NCBI GenBank assembly: GCA_010672785.1
Contig: JAAHFX010000002.1
Span: forward strand, 263,493 to 327,492
Reading direction: 5' to 3'
Origin: Sphaerospermopsis sp. SIO1G1
GTDB lineage: Bacteria > Cyanobacteriota > Cyanobacteriia > Cyanobacteriales > Nostocaceae
Length of the DNA: 64,000 nucleotides
This document shows, one piece after another, positions 27,322-37,444 of the stretch. Position 1 is the stretch's first letter. Each line of letters starts with the position of its first letter. Below the pieces are notes generated by a model that saw only the letters and a program-made list of their open reading frames with translations, had not been told where the DNA came from and did no database searches. Position numbers and translations under genes: made by a program.

Positions 27322-27858
27322 ATGAAACGCTTTCTTAAATCCTTAGTCACAATTTCTGCTTTATCTTCTTTAGTAATCGCTCCTGTATTTATGTCTGCTG
27401 GTAAAGCTGCTGCTGAAACCCAAAAAGGTACAGATGCTAGTTATATTGGTGCAGGTATTGCTGCTGGTGTTACCAATGGTGGACAAAATAACGATGCGGC
27501 TACTTTGGGTGGCAATATTACCGGACGTTTAAAACTAGGAAATACACCTTTTTCTGCACGGGGTAATGTTTTATGGAGTGATGAAACCACTGCAATTATT
27601 CCTGAAGTTTCTGTAGATGTTCCCATCGCTAACAGAACAAATGCTTACATCACAGGTGGTTACTCTTTCGTAGAAAGTGATGCTAAACCAACTCCTTTAG
27701 GTAACAGAGACTCTGTGGTTGTTGGTGCCGGTGTAGAATCAGAAGTTACTAACAACTTCCTAGTTTATACTAATGCTAAAGTTGGACTCAAAGCTTACCA
27801 AAACAGTCCAGCCTCTGCTGTTAGTATCAATGGTGGTATTGGCTATCGCTTCAAATAG
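27322..27858 (+). CDS. Exported outer-membrane beta-barrel-like protein
   Basis: A 178-residue protein beginning with a clear signal peptide (KRFLKSLVTISALSSLVIAP, cleavage near AAAETQ). The mature part is Gly-rich with alternating hydrophobic residues (GAGIAAGV, GNITGRLKLGN, AYITGGYSFVES) and ends in GGIGYRFK, a terminal aromatic-basic strand typical of small outer-membrane barrels. I infer an eight-stranded barrel. The ATG at 27322 is preferred to a TTG four codons upstream. The preceding gap (26944-27321) holds only a short TTCCCTG repeat at 27117-27135. Confidence 0.7.
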   Translation: MKRFLKSLVTISALSSLVIAPVFMSAGKAAAETQKGTDASYIGAGIAAGVTNGGQNNDAATLGGNITGRLKLGNTPFSARGNVLWSDETTAIIPEVSVDVPIANRTNAYITGGYSFVESDAKPTPLGNRDSVVVGAGVESEVTNNFLVYTNAKVGLKAYQNSPASAVSINGGIGYRFK

Positions 27859-27931
27859 ATAGTTTCATTGGTGATGGATAATTAGGGTGAGTAAAATTCC
27901 TAACCACCAATTACCAATCAATCATCAAATG

Positions 27932-27972
27932 TCTGTTGACATTGAATATAATTAATAACAGGTGTCAACAGA
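27932..27972. promoter_or_regulatory. Perfect 10-base inverted repeat between the barrel gene and sir
   Basis: TCTGTTGACA (27932-27941) and TGTCAACAGA (27963-27972) are exact reverse complements separated by 21 bases. A second, smaller palindrome TAAGTG-TTAAAT-CACTTA lies at 28034-28051. Either could be an operator for sir or a transcript-end hairpin for the gene upstream; neither has a T-run. Confidence 0.4.
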
Positions 27973-28200
27973 TACATATAAAATAACAATGTATTCCTAA
28001 AAATCTATAAAAATCTAGAAAACGCTGGTTTGCTAAGTGTTAAATCACTTATCAAGCTGGCTTTTCACTGTGTTAAAATTGAGTTATTATTCATAATTCC
28101 GACCGGATTTTAGGCGTTCTTACTAAATGAACAGATATAAATAAATTCCGAATTCGGCTTTTACTACTGCATTTACCCTATTGAGATAGATACTACTGTA

Positions 28201-30114
28201 ATGGTTAACACTGCTACCGCTCCCCTCAGTAATCGTAAACCTTCCAAAGTTGAGGGTATCAAAGAAAATAGTAACTTTTTGCGTGAACCTGTTGCTACTG
28301 AAATTCTTGAGGATACAACCCACTTTAGTGAAGATGCGATTCAAATTCTCAAGTTTCATGGCTCATATCAACAAGATAACCGTGATAACCGTGTCAAAGG
28401 GCAGGAAAAAGATTACCAAATGATGCTGCGGACAAGAAACCCAGGTGGTTTAATACCTCCACAGCTATATTTAGCATTGGATAAATTAGCAGATGAATAT
28501 GGTAATCAGACTTTAAGAGCTACGACTCGCCAGGGTTTTCAGTTACATGGGATTTTAAAGAAAAATCTGAAAACGGCGATCGCTACAATTGTCAAAAATC
28601 TTGGTTCAACTTTAGGTGCTTGTGGTGATATTAACCGCAATGTTATGGCACCTCCTGCACCGTTCAAAAATCGTCCAGAATACCAATATGCTTGGGAATA
28701 TGCCCAAAATGTTGCTGACTTGCTCTCTCCTCAAACTGGTGCATATTATGAAATTTGGCTAGATGGAGAAAAAGCTATTAGCGCTGAAGAACACCCAGAT
28801 ATAAAAGCAGCTAGGGAAAGAAATGGTAACGGTGCAATAGTTCATGATTCCGTAGAACCAATTTATGGCACTCATTATATGCCACGTAAATTTAAAATTT
28901 GCGTAACAGTTCCCGGTGATAATTCTGTAGATTTATATACTCAGGATTTAACATTGGTAGTGATTACTAATAAGAACAAAGAACTGCAAGGGTTTAATGT
29001 TTTCGCTGGTGGTGGTTTAGGGAGAACCCACAACAAAGAAGAAACCTTTGCTCGTGCTGCTGATCCTATTGGTTATGTTCAAAAAGAAGATGTCTATGAT
29101 ATCGTTAAAGCTGTAGTTGCTACTCAACGAGACTATGGCGATCGCGCTACAAGAAGACACGCCAGATTAAAGTATTTAATTCATGATTGGGGTGTAGATA
29201 AATTCCGCTCACAAGTGGAAGAATACTTTGGTAAATCCCTTGAACCTTTTAAACAATTACCCAAGTTTAAATATCATGATTTTCTGGGTTGGAATGAACA
29301 AGGAGACGGTAAACTTTTCTTGGGTATTTCCATTGATAATGGTCGGGTAACAGATGTAGGTGATTTTAAATTAAAAACCGCCTTACGCTCAATTGTGGAA
29401 AAATTTAATTTACCCATTCGTCTCACCCCGAATCAAAATCTGATTTTCTACGAAATTTCCCCAGAAGATCAAGAAGCAATCCAAACTATTCTGGATGAGT
29501 GTGGTATAGTCACTAATCCTGATGAAATCTCTGCATTAACCCGTTATGCTATGGCTTGTCCTGCTTTACCAACCTGTGGTTTAGCTATTACCGAATCAGA
29601 ACGGGCAATACCTGGTATTTTAGAAAGAATCAGAACATTATTAGATAGATTGGGTTTACAAAAAGAGCATTTTGTGGTAAGAATGACAGGCTGTCCCAAT
29701 GGTTGCGCTCGCCCTTATATGGCAGAATTAGGTTTTGTCGGTAGCGCTCCTGAATCTTATCAAGTTTGGTTGGGAGGTTCACCAGATCAAACTAGGTTAG
29801 CAAAACCAATCATTGAGAAACTCAACCATAATGACATAGAAAGCTTTCTAGAACCTATTTTCATCTACTTCAAGAAGTTCCGCAAAGGGAAAGAAAAATT
29901 TGGTGATTTTTGCGATAGAGTTGGTCTAGATGCTATCCGTGAATTTTCTACTACTTATACACCTGGAACACCAGTCAGTAGTGGTAAATCTCGTCATCGG
30001 GTAAGCTTGAAGGATGATATTTATAACAAACTCAAGGAAACCGCAGAACAGCAAAGCAAACCAATGACAGAGTTGGTTCATGAAGCTCTAGAGCAGTATT
30101 TCCAAAATCTTTAG
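28201..30114 (+). CDS. sir: Ferredoxin-dependent sulfite reductase with C-terminal ribbon-helix-helix-like tail
   Basis: Sir reduces sulfite to sulfide with electrons from ferredoxin for cysteine synthesis. The four cysteines that bind the [4Fe-4S] cluster and sirohaem are at 453 and 459 (CPALPTCG) and 498 and 502 ([11 protein letters not shown]). The two repeated sirohaem-binding halves are recognisable ([31 protein letters not shown]). The sequence favours sulfite over nitrite reductase. The last 45 residues (about 592-637) are added to the catalytic part: [20 protein letters not shown] followed by [13 protein letters not shown], which resembles a ribbon-helix-helix fold. This tail is discussed in the findings. 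Confidence 0.93.
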   Translation: MVNTATAPLSNRKPSKVEGIKENSNFLREPVATEILEDTTHFSEDAIQILKFHGSYQQDNRDNRVKGQEKDYQMMLRTRNPGGLIPPQLYLALDKLADEYGNQTLRATTRQGFQLHGILKKNLKTAIATIVKNLGSTLGACGDINRNVMAPPAPFKNRPEYQYAWEYAQNVADLLSPQTGAYYEIWLDGEKAISAEEHPDIKAARERNGNGAIVHDSVEPIYGTHYMPRKFKICVTVPGDNSVDLYTQDLTLVVITNKNKELQGFNVFAGGGLGRTHNKEETFARAADPIGYVQKEDVYDIVKAVVATQRDYGDRATRRHARLKYLIHDWGVDKFRSQVEEYFGKSLEPFKQLPKFKYHDFLGWNEQGDGKLFLGISIDNGRVTDVGDFKLKTALRSIVEKFNLPIRLTPNQNLIFYEISPEDQEAIQTILDECGIVTNPDEISALTRYAMACPALPTCGLAITESERAIPGILERIRTLLDRLGLQKEHFVVRMTGCPNGCARPYMAELGFVGSAPESYQVWLGGSPDQTRLAKPIIEKLNHNDIESFLEPIFIYFKKFRKGKEKFGDFCDRVGLDAIREFSTTYTPGTPVSSGKSRHRVSLKDDIYNKLKETAEQQSKPMTELVHEALEQYFQNL

Positions 30115-30143
30115 TAACATTGATTGCTTGGGTTTTTACCTAT

Positions 30144-30164
30144 TTCCCAGTCTCTGACTGGGAA
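30144..30164 (+). terminator. Hairpin after sir
   Basis: TTCCCAGTC-TCT-GACTGGGAA is a perfect 9-base-pair stem with a three-base loop, 30 bases after the sir stop, followed by ATATTTATG. The position fits a transcript terminator. The remaining gap to 30984 has a purine-rich repeat at 30208-30230 and a weak 64-codon frame that I do not accept as a gene. Confidence 0.7.
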
Positions 30165-30984
30165 TATTTATGGGTTGCTGAAAAAGTATTGTCGTAGAGG
30201 CTCAAAGGCAGGGAGCGGGGAGCAGAGAGCAGGAAGAAAACTGAAAAACTAATTTTCAATCTCTCGAAATCAAAAAACCTTTTCTCTGAAACTGTTCCCT
30301 GTCTTCTAGTTTCCACGGATCACTTTTATGCCTAACAGCAAGCAACGCTTACAGCAAACCCTACTTATATAAGCACAGCTTATGGCTATGAAAAGATAAT
30401 CAAATATATATCCGGTATTATACTTAGATAATACTAAAGTTAGTTGTGTTATTATAATTGAATATTTAGGCAAACACAACAATAAAATTACATAGGCAAT
30501 TTTAATGACCCGAAATTTATTCTCTGGATTTCGACAGAGCTAATCCAAAACCTTAAAATACCAGGTGCAGTGTAACTTTACCTAAAGCACATACTTATCC
30601 CTCATCATAACATAAAAATTAAAATTTTGGTAAATTTTTTCGATTACTTACAGCAGACAGGCGATGTATGGAGTTCATTTTTAGGAATGAAACTCTTGTT
30701 GTACGGGTGGGCATCTTACTCATTCCTAATATACTTCACCAATATAAAATTTGCTGTGATTAGCATCACCTTGTTGATTTTTCTTGGCATTAGATTATAC
30801 ATAGTGCCTAATTTATCATAGAATAAAGTGCATCTACGATGACTCGATAGTAACCATTTAGTAAATCCATAGATCAACTTTTAACCAAGTATGATTTTAT
30901 CTAAGACGATAAAGTGAGTAATATTTTATACATTTTATTCATGCACTCATCAATAAAATAAACCTAACAATCGGCCCTAAAACT

Positions 30985-32175
30985 ATGAACTTTACAGAAA
31001 ACCAAGAATTAAAAAAACTCATACAACAGTTTCATGTAAATACACAATTACACTATAGTGGCAAATTTGAAATTACAAGTTCTCAAAATATCACATGGAA
31101 TTTATATTACCAATTTGGGCAACTAGTTTGGGTAACTGGAGGAACACATCCTAATCGTCGCTGGGTAAGAAACATCAGTAAAATTTGTCCCAATTTGAAT
31201 TGGCAAAAAATCCCATTTGATGAACCGATTATGTCAGCAGATCATTGGGATTACTTGTTGTTGTTGAAATTATATCAAGAAAATTTAATTAAATCTGAAC
31301 AAATTAATCAGTTTGTGATCAATTCTTTTAGAGAAACTTTTTTTGACATTTATCAACATATTCATAATTCAACATTCTCTTTTGCTAGAAATGAAGAAAC
31401 TGTCTTAGAACTCAAAGTGATTTCTGCCAGTGTCAGAAAATTACTTAAACAATCAACAGAAGAATGGAATAATTGGATTAATTCAGGTTTAGCTAATATT
31501 TCTCCTCATTTATCACCACTGTTAGTTCATCCTGAAAATTTACGTCATGAGACCAGTTCTTTACTATTTCACAACAGTCGCAAGTTCATGAATGGTAAAA
31601 ACACCTTGTATGATTTATCCATCAAACTCCAGCAAGATGTTTTAACAATCGCCCGTTCTTTATCCCCTTATATTCTCAAAGGAATTGTCAAATTACAAGA
31701 AGTACCTGATATTTTTCTCATAGAGAATCAAGCCTCACCCAAAAACTATACTCCAAAGGTGACTAATAATAGTAAAACTCCTCTCATAGCCTGTATTGAT
31801 GATAGTCCTCATTTTTGCAAGTTAATGGATAAAATCATTACATCTTATGGCATGAATTGTTTGTCCATCAATGATTATATCCACGCATTACCTACTCTGA
31901 TGGAAAGTAAGCCAGATTTGATTTTTTTAGATTTGGTGATGCCAATTGTCAATGGATATGAACTCTGCGCCCAAATGAGGTGTAGTTCAGTTTTTGCTGA
32001 TACGCCAATTATAATTTTAACAGCTAGTGAGAGAGTGTTTGATCAAGCAAGAGCTAAGGCATTCGGTGCAACTGATTTTCTGAATAAATACATTACTAGA
32101 GATACTCTTTTACAGGCAATTAACAAACATCTGCAATTGGAAGTATCTGATAATTTGCAACCACTTGTCAGCTAA
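30985..32175 (+). CDS. PatA-family response regulator
   Basis: A 396-residue regulator. The N-terminal domain (about 1-230) resembles the PatA N-terminal region: HYSGKFEITSSQNITWNLYY and FGQLVWVTGGTHPNRRWVR. The C-terminal receiver domain (about 268-390) has the acidic pocket IDDSP, the phosphorylatable Asp in LIFLDLVMP, the Thr in IIILTAS and the Lys in FLNKYI. PatA-type proteins in this group control heterocyst pattern or type IV pilus motility, usually within Pil/Che-like operons. No such neighbours are in the window, so its pathway is open. Confidence 0.85.
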   Translation: MNFTENQELKKLIQQFHVNTQLHYSGKFEITSSQNITWNLYYQFGQLVWVTGGTHPNRRWVRNISKICPNLNWQKIPFDEPIMSADHWDYLLLLKLYQENLIKSEQINQFVINSFRETFFDIYQHIHNSTFSFARNEETVLELKVISASVRKLLKQSTEEWNNWINSGLANISPHLSPLLVHPENLRHETSSLLFHNSRKFMNGKNTLYDLSIKLQQDVLTIARSLSPYILKGIVKLQEVPDIFLIENQASPKNYTPKVTNNSKTPLIACIDDSPHFCKLMDKIITSYGMNCLSINDYIHALPTLMESKPDLIFLDLVMPIVNGYELCAQMRCSSVFADTPIIILTASERVFDQARAKAFGATDFLNKYITRDTLLQAINKHLQLEVSDNLQPLVS

Positions 32176-32361
32176 GGTGATGATTTTTCTAGGTAGGGTT
32201 TTTAAGGTCTAGCTTATTAATGGGAACGCAGATAAACGCGGATAGATGGAGATTATTTAGTCTTGAAATGATATCATGTCCGTATGATTACCTGCGATAT
32301 AAATGGTATGTGCAGAAATCCGGAAATTGTTTTCCTTTCCACTTTGCTACCTTAATGATAA

Positions 32362-32472
32362 GTAGGGCTTGCTGAATAAATGTGAAAAAATTGCCATTAA
32401 AGGGTTTGAGACTATTTTAATTATCAACAAATGCAAGGTTTTAAGTAAGTCAACGAAAAGTAAACAAGCCTA
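32362..32472. repeat. Interspersed repeat family F, copy 2
   Basis: Begins GTAGGGCTTGCTGAATAAAT and includes AATGCAAGGTTTTAAG. It aligns by eye with the reverse complement of the copy at 20682-20788. Boundaries are approximate. Confidence 0.5.
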
Positions 32473-32533
32473 CAACTCTCTTTCCCCCTGCACCCTGCAC
32501 CCTGCCTAGTTTTTATCTTCCCACCCGGTAAGC

Positions 32534-32677
32534 ATTATGAGGTACACTATTGGCGGGCAAGATGCCCACCCCACACAAGATGCCCACCCCACACAAGATG
32601 CCCACCCCACACAAGATGCCCACTTCAAAAGAGCTTCATTATTATGTTGTACCTCTTATGAATGAAATCTGCTGCAT
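32534..32677. repeat. Interspersed repeat family B, copy 3, with an internal 18-base tandem expansion
   Basis: The core GGCGGGCAAGATGCCCACCC is followed by further tandem units of ACACAAGATGCCCACCCC, making it about 37 bases longer than other copies. The right end GAAATCTGCTGCA is kept; the left end is diverged. The 32176-32724 gap also holds family F copy 2 and no gene. Confidence 0.8.
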
Positions 32678-32724
32678 AATGCTTAGAACATAATCATAGC
32701 AGAAATTAAAAATGGGGAATGTCA

Positions 32725-33033
32725 TCAAATTTCCAGTGAAGAACTTTCCGCAACATCAGGTTCTACAGTATCTTCTTTAACTCTACGAATCGGTAAATTT
32801 GCGATTAAAGCTGTAGTGCGTTGGTTACTTTCCAAAGAAAATTCCAGACCATCATCATCAACTTCCACATAGCGACAGACAATTTCTAAGATTTCTTGAC
32901 GCATTTTTTCCAAAGTAGGTGCGTCTAAGTCAGCCCGATCATGGGCTATAACTACCTGGAGACGGCGTTTTACTTCAGTACGGCTAGTATCTGGTGTACG
33001 AACAAAAAGTCTTTCTAAGAATTCAAGAATCAT
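32725..33033 (-). CDS. minE: Cell division topological specificity factor MinE
   Basis: MinE stimulates MinD ATPase and drives the movement that keeps the division site at mid-cell. The 102-residue protein has the N-terminal MinD-binding part (ILEFLERLF) and the anti-MinCD region [20 protein letters not shown]. It ends with a short acidic tail typical of cyanobacterial MinE. It is the last gene of minC-minD-minE, 37 bases after minD. Confidence 0.95.
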   Translation of the reverse strand: MILEFLERLFVRTPDTSRTEVKRRLQVVIAHDRADLDAPTLEKMRQEILEIVCRYVEVDDDGLEFSLESNQRTTALIANLPIRRVKEDTVEPDVAESSSLEI

Positions 33034-33070
33034 TGCTGGCTAGGTGTTTAGGGGAGGACTGAAAAAAAAA

Positions 33071-33877
33071 TTAAACAATCTTTGTCCACAACAACTTCCG
33101 CAGACGGGAAAAGATGTTGTCATTAGGGGAGTCAAGATCAAGAAATTCGACAGTTTCCCCTTCTAATCTACGTGCAATGTTTTCAAAAGCTAGAGATGCT
33201 AAAGAAGGAGTGTCTGATAATACTAAAGGTTCGCCTCGGTTAGTGGAGACAATTACACGCTCGTCATCTGGGACTACCCCGATTAAGGGAATGGCAAGAA
33301 GTTCTTGGACATCCTGAACAGACATCATATCATTTGCCCGTACCATTGCCGGTCTGATGCGGTTAATTATCAGGTGAATTTTTTTCACACCTTGGGCTTC
33401 TAATAAGCCTACAACTCTGTCAGCGTCACGGACTGCGGAAATTTCTGGGGTAGTGACAATGAGTGCTTCTTTGGCTGGGGCGATCGCATTTTTGAAGCCC
33501 ATTTCAATTCCGGCTGGACTATCAATTAAGACATATTTATACTTTTGCGAGAGAGCATTGACCAAGATTTTCATTTGGTCAGGAGTGATAGAATCTTTGC
33601 TACGATTTTGGGCAGCAGGTAACAATACTAGGTTAGGCTGGCGTTTATCTTTCACCAAAGCCTGATCTAGACGACATTCTCTGGCTAAAACTTCTACTGC
33701 TGTGTAAACAATACGGTTTTCTAAACCTAGCAGTAAATCTAAATTTCTCAAACCAAAATCCGCATCTACTAAGGCTATTTGTCGCCCTAGCTTGGCTAAA
33801 GCCATACCTAAATTTGCGGAAACTGTGGTTTTACCCACTCCTCCTTTTCCAGAGGTAGTTACAATAATGCGATTCAT
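33071..33877 (-). CDS. minD: Septum site-determining ATPase MinD
   Basis: MinD is a membrane-associated ParA-type ATPase that recruits MinC and is released by MinE. The deviant Walker A is SGKGGVGKTT (Lys11 and Lys16). Switch motifs DADFGLRNLDLLLG and LIDSPAGIE are present. The C-terminal amphipathic helix that binds the membrane is IFSRLRKLLWTKIV. Length (268 aa) is standard. It lies 38 bases downstream of minC. Confidence 0.97.
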   Translation of the reverse strand: MNRIIVTTSGKGGVGKTTVSANLGMALAKLGRQIALVDADFGLRNLDLLLGLENRIVYTAVEVLARECRLDQALVKDKRQPNLVLLPAAQNRSKDSITPDQMKILVNALSQKYKYVLIDSPAGIEMGFKNAIAPAKEALIVTTPEISAVRDADRVVGLLEAQGVKKIHLIINRIRPAMVRANDMMSVQDVQELLAIPLIGVVPDDERVIVSTNRGEPLVLSDTPSLASLAFENIARRLEGETVEFLDLDSPNDNIFSRLRKLLWTKIV

Positions 33878-33915
33878 AATAGCAACTTGTTTAATTAGGG
33901 ATGTAATTGGGGATG

Positions 33916-34842
33916 TTAGAGACTGGGATTCATTTTACTTAAAGGTGTGCGCGAAAAATCAGTTGCTTTAGCGATGCGAATTCCCTGGGGTGTGATGTGT
34001 GCCACTTCTGGAACAAATTGTGCCAGTGATTTTTCTGGCGCTCTGGCGACTGCATCAGCAATTCTCAGTTGGGTGGGTTCCATTTGCAAAGCCATAATTA
34101 GACATTCTTGGTTTCCCTCAGCACCAGCGTGAGCTACCCCCCGTAACCTTCCCCAAATGAGGATATCACCATTTGCAATTACCATAGCACCGGGGTTAAC
34201 ATCTCCCAAAATAATTACAGTGCCAGGATGGCGAATTTCTGCACCGGATCTGACTGTCATTTCTAGGTACAGTGCATCTGCTAAAGGTGTGGGTGTGGTG
34301 AGTTTATCACTGTTCAAGGATGGTTGTCGTTGTACTTGCTCGACGGAATAACCCAAAGTACAAGCAGCGATCGCAGTTTGTCTGCGACTTGTAGACACGG
34401 ATCTTAATTCTAGTTTGACTGTTTTGAAAGTATCTTCTAGTTCTTGTAGTTGTCTACCATCCAGTAAACGATCTTTTGCGACTAAATGTACTGTAGTATT
34501 GGCAGTTCTCAGGCGATCGCTTCCATTTAAACGTTGTTGCATTTGCTGCCAAATTTCTGACCAACTTATCTCAGAAGCTGGTAATTCTGATTCACTGGGT
34601 AAAATTAGTGATAATTGACCATTTTCGGTTTTAAATTGCACTTGGATATTGTGCTGTTTTGATTTTGCTAATTCTAAATCATTGCTATTCAAATCTAAAT
34701 CAAAAGTAATATCAATTTCTGAATTAGATGGAAAATCAGAACCTTGGATTTTTGTTTCTTGATTTTGTAAATCAACCAGCAATGAATCTATATCTAGTTC
34801 AGAAATTGCAGTATTATCATTATCTTTTGGTGATTGAGTCAT
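33916..34842 (-). CDS. minC: Septum site-determining protein MinC
   Basis: MinC inhibits FtsZ assembly away from mid-cell when bound to MinD. The C-terminal domain is recognised by VRSGAEIRHPGTVIILGDVNPGA and DILIWGRLRGVAHAGAEGN (about 200-250). The N-terminal half is long and includes an acidic region (about 1-70) seen in cyanobacterial MinC. At 308 residues it is longer than the E. coli protein. It is the first gene of the min operon; a heptamer repeat array lies directly upstream of its start. Confidence 0.93.
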   Translation of the reverse strand: MTQSPKDNDNTAISELDIDSLLVDLQNQETKIQGSDFPSNSEIDITFDLDLNSNDLELAKSKQHNIQVQFKTENGQLSLILPSESELPASEISWSEIWQQMQQRLNGSDRLRTANTTVHLVAKDRLLDGRQLQELEDTFKTVKLELRSVSTSRRQTAIAACTLGYSVEQVQRQPSLNSDKLTTPTPLADALYLEMTVRSGAEIRHPGTVIILGDVNPGAMVIANGDILIWGRLRGVAHAGAEGNQECLIMALQMEPTQLRIADAVARAPEKSLAQFVPEVAHITPQGIRIAKATDFSRTPLSKMNPSL

Positions 34843-34850
34843 TTCAGTTA

Positions 34851-34896
34851 TCAGTTATCAGTTATCAGTTATCAGTTATCAGTTATCAGTTATCAG
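34851..34896. repeat. Heptamer tandem repeat (CAGTTAT)n upstream of minC
   Basis: About six perfect copies of CAGTTAT begin nine bases upstream of the minC start. The rest of the gap to 35082 has no gene. Confidence 0.9.
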
Positions 34897-35082
34897 TACC
34901 TCTAGCTGACGAAAGAGCTTTGAGATCAGGAATATTGTTTTCTTATCCCCTGAAAAGAGAGGCTTGAGACCACAATTTTTTGGTAAAATCAGAATTCACT
35001 CTTACTTGGTTAATGTGTAATTAATAATTGGTCAAAATTGAATCAAACCCATGATAACTAATGACCAATTACCAACAATTAT

Positions 35083-35174
35083 AGGACTTACGCAAAATAT
35101 CTCTCAAACCCTCTTAGCTTCGTTTTCTTAGCGTCCTTCGTGGTTCATTCCTCCGTAACTTCTGTGTAAGTCCT
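35083..35174. repeat. Interspersed repeat family A, copy 5 (sub-type II)
   Basis: AGGACTTACGCA and TGTAAGTCCT bracket CCCTCTTAGCTTCGTTTTC and GTCCTTCGTGGTTCATTC. It ends six bases from the stop of the next minus-strand gene. Confidence 0.85.
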
Positions 35175-35179
35175 AATGA

Positions 35180-36499
35180 CTAACAACTTAACCTTTGATA
35201 AACAGTAGCTAAACCATCAGCATTACCGACATTGCCTGGAAATAAAACCACAGGTAAATTTGGAAATTGAGGATGATCTGATGGTGTAATTACCATTGAA
35301 CAACCAGCTAAAATTTGACCTAACAATCTTGCCGAAGTTAAACCTAAACCTGTACTTAATACATCGTTAGATGTAATTCCCCCCTTACTGATTAAAAATC
35401 CAATTTCAGTTGGTAAACCCTTCACTATATCCATCAATAAACTGGAAACTTTGATGCCAAAATCTAACCTAGTTTTCACATCTGGAAAAGTCAATTCCTG
35501 ACGACTGGTATAAACCACTGGTGTTTTACCACTATCATGTACTTCCCGGACTTTTGCTAAAACCTCCGTTAACAGTTTAGCTAATTCATTTTCTTGATTA
35601 TCAAGTAATCTACTCACATCAACTTCTATCCCTACAGTACCCTCAACTTTCAGTAATGATTCTAACTGCTGAGTGGTCTTTTTGACATGAGAACCAACAA
35701 TAATTGCACCTGGTTTACCCCCGCGTACATATTTTGACATATTTTCAGCTGGGGTGGTTTGGGGTGGTAAGGCAGCTAGGGCTGTTAAAATACTGGCAGC
35801 AGAACGAAATAAGAAACGTTTCCCTTGACTAGCTGCGTTTAATAAATCTTGAGCAAAGGTATTCAGATCCGATTGGGTTTCTCCATCCACTACTGCACAT
35901 TGATTATTATGTAGTTGCAATAATTTTTCTAAGCTACCTTGACGGATATCTGCAAGTAAAAATCTGGTGACTTGATTCTCTGTAATTCTACCTTTGGTTT
36001 TTTCTTCTACATATTGAGGTAGATAACTGTAATTGTAACTAAAGACTGAATCACGGGCAAATTCGGTTTCGTGTACGGGGGTAGGAACACCATCAATGAT
36101 GAGATAATGGATGCTATTACGGGTAACTCTCCCTCCTTCAAAAAATGCCGGTACAAGAAAATGTGCATCAAATGGGCCTAGTTCTGTGGCAATAACATCA
36201 GTTTCGATGGGATAATGACCGCGTAAGGTGGAGTCAGAACGACTTACTACCAGGAAATCCTTAATGTTTTCTGCTTCTATCGCTATTTTCAAATTATGGC
36301 AAACTTCTTTCGTTACATTAGCTGCATCTGCGGGAGTAAGTGAACGAGTGTTACTTAAAATAAAGAAAATTGGCGCATCATCTTTTAAACCCAAACGGAG
36401 GGTTTCTACATCCCAACGCATTAATAGTAAGCAACTATGGACTGTTTGAGAACCAGTAGGATCATCATCTAAGACAATTATTTTAGGTTGAGTATTCAT
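35180..36499 (-). CDS. Four-carbon acid sugar kinase family protein (DUF1537, OtnK/YgbK-like)
   Basis: The family phosphorylates four-carbon sugar acids such as erythronate or threonate. The N-terminus IIVLDDDPTGSQTVH (about 6-20) is the conserved family motif. The central VVSRSDSTLRGHYPIE (about 83-98) and the C-terminal SKGGITSNDVLSTGLG plus VLFPGNVGNADGL nucleotide-binding region are clear. The ATG at 36499 gives 439 residues and is preferred to an upstream TTG. There is no partner dehydrogenase or aldolase in the window, so the substrate is unknown. Confidence 0.88.
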   Translation of the reverse strand: MNTQPKIIVLDDDPTGSQTVHSCLLLMRWDVETLRLGLKDDAPIFFILSNTRSLTPADAANVTKEVCHNLKIAIEAENIKDFLVVSRSDSTLRGHYPIETDVIATELGPFDAHFLVPAFFEGGRVTRNSIHYLIIDGVPTPVHETEFARDSVFSYNYSYLPQYVEEKTKGRITENQVTRFLLADIRQGSLEKLLQLHNNQCAVVDGETQSDLNTFAQDLLNAASQGKRFLFRSAASILTALAALPPQTTPAENMSKYVRGGKPGAIIVGSHVKKTTQQLESLLKVEGTVGIEVDVSRLLDNQENELAKLLTEVLAKVREVHDSGKTPVVYTSRQELTFPDVKTRLDFGIKVSSLLMDIVKGLPTEIGFLISKGGITSNDVLSTGLGLTSARLLGQILAGCSMVITPSDHPQFPNLPVVLFPGNVGNADGLATVYQRLSC

Positions 36500-36522
36500 G
36501 GGATTTTTTCTAAGCAACTTAA

Positions 36523-37185
36523 TTAGACTTTTCGTAATTTTCTGATTTCTGCTTGCACATCTAGAGCAATCTGTAATGATTGATTTAAAAGTTGTGCATA
36601 TTCACTAGCCTGATTACTAACCTGTAAGGCTTGCAAATTAGCTAAATTATTAACCAGTACCTCTTGATTGTCAGCAAGCAGTTTTTTATTATCGCGCAAA
36701 ATCCGTTCACTTTTTAAAGCGTGAACTAAATCTTCTCTAATTAGTTGCAGTGCAGATATGACTTGTTCTCTATCTTCGATGCTACTTTGGTAGTTACCAG
36801 AGGAAACGAGTTGATCGTTAATATCTATAGCTTGAATGACAGAGTGATATTTATCAACTTCATCTAAGAGTATGGTTAATGCTTGGGGAGAGGTGAATTT
36901 TCTCCAGAGCGATCGCCCTAAAATTACAGCAATGGGAACAATAATGACCAGAATAACTCCTAGCTGAGTGGAAGATCCCAAAGTTGGCAAAATTATAAAA
37001 GCATAAATAAAGCCGACAATAATTGGTGTCAAAGCTAAAGCTACTAAGGCTTCGTTAATAAAAAAACCGATTTGATTTTTCTTATTTATCATCATTGATG
37101 GACGATATAAATCTTCTGTATCAAAACCCGTTAAACGTTTTAATTCGCCTCTGCTAATTTCCAAGCCTAATAAATCAGTCTGCAC
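36523..37185 (-). CDS. Membrane protein with two transmembrane segments, unknown function
   Basis: A 220-residue protein. Residues 1-30 (LEISRGELKRLTGFDTEDL) are soluble. Two hydrophobic segments follow: FINEALVALALTPIIVGFIY with AFIILP (about 33-58) and LGVILVIIVPIAVILGR (about 66-82). The rest is helical with a heptad-like Leu/Asn pattern (NNLANLQALQVSNQ) and ends KLRKV. It is 23 bases from the DUF1537 gene in the same direction and may be co-transcribed with it. I do not recognise a family. Confidence 0.65.
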   Translation of the reverse strand: MQTDLLGLEISRGELKRLTGFDTEDLYRPSMMINKKNQIGFFINEALVALALTPIIVGFIYAFIILPTLGSSTQLGVILVIIVPIAVILGRSLWRKFTSPQALTILLDEVDKYHSVIQAIDINDQLVSSGNYQSSIEDREQVISALQLIREDLVHALKSERILRDNKKLLADNQEVLVNNLANLQALQVSNQASEYAQLLNQSLQIALDVQAEIRKLRKV

Positions 37186-37444
37186 TTTTAGATACTCCTT
37201 GGGTAAGAGTAGTGGGTGTATCTTATTTTAGTCGGGTTGATCATGATGATGATATTTAATATCGGTACTTACGTAATATCTAATCCAGATATCATCAATT
37301 AGTCACAAAATGTACTTAATTTACCCTAGTATTTTATGAACGGTAATACTGATAAAAAATTAGACATTTATGGGAACTTACAGATATGATATGCGGTCAT
37401 AGCTGCTTGATAATCAGGTAAATTATCTTACTCATCTACTTACA

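Noticed and set aside
28201..30114. Nitrite reductase (nirA) instead of sulfite reductase
   Set aside because: The N-terminal region, length and [18 protein letters not shown] motif fit Sir; no nitrate-assimilation genes are nearby.
30627..30821. Possible 64-aa membrane protein starting at TTG
   Set aside because: Hydrophobic composition in AT-rich DNA is expected by chance; no ribosome-binding site and no recognisable family. It remains possible but unsupported.
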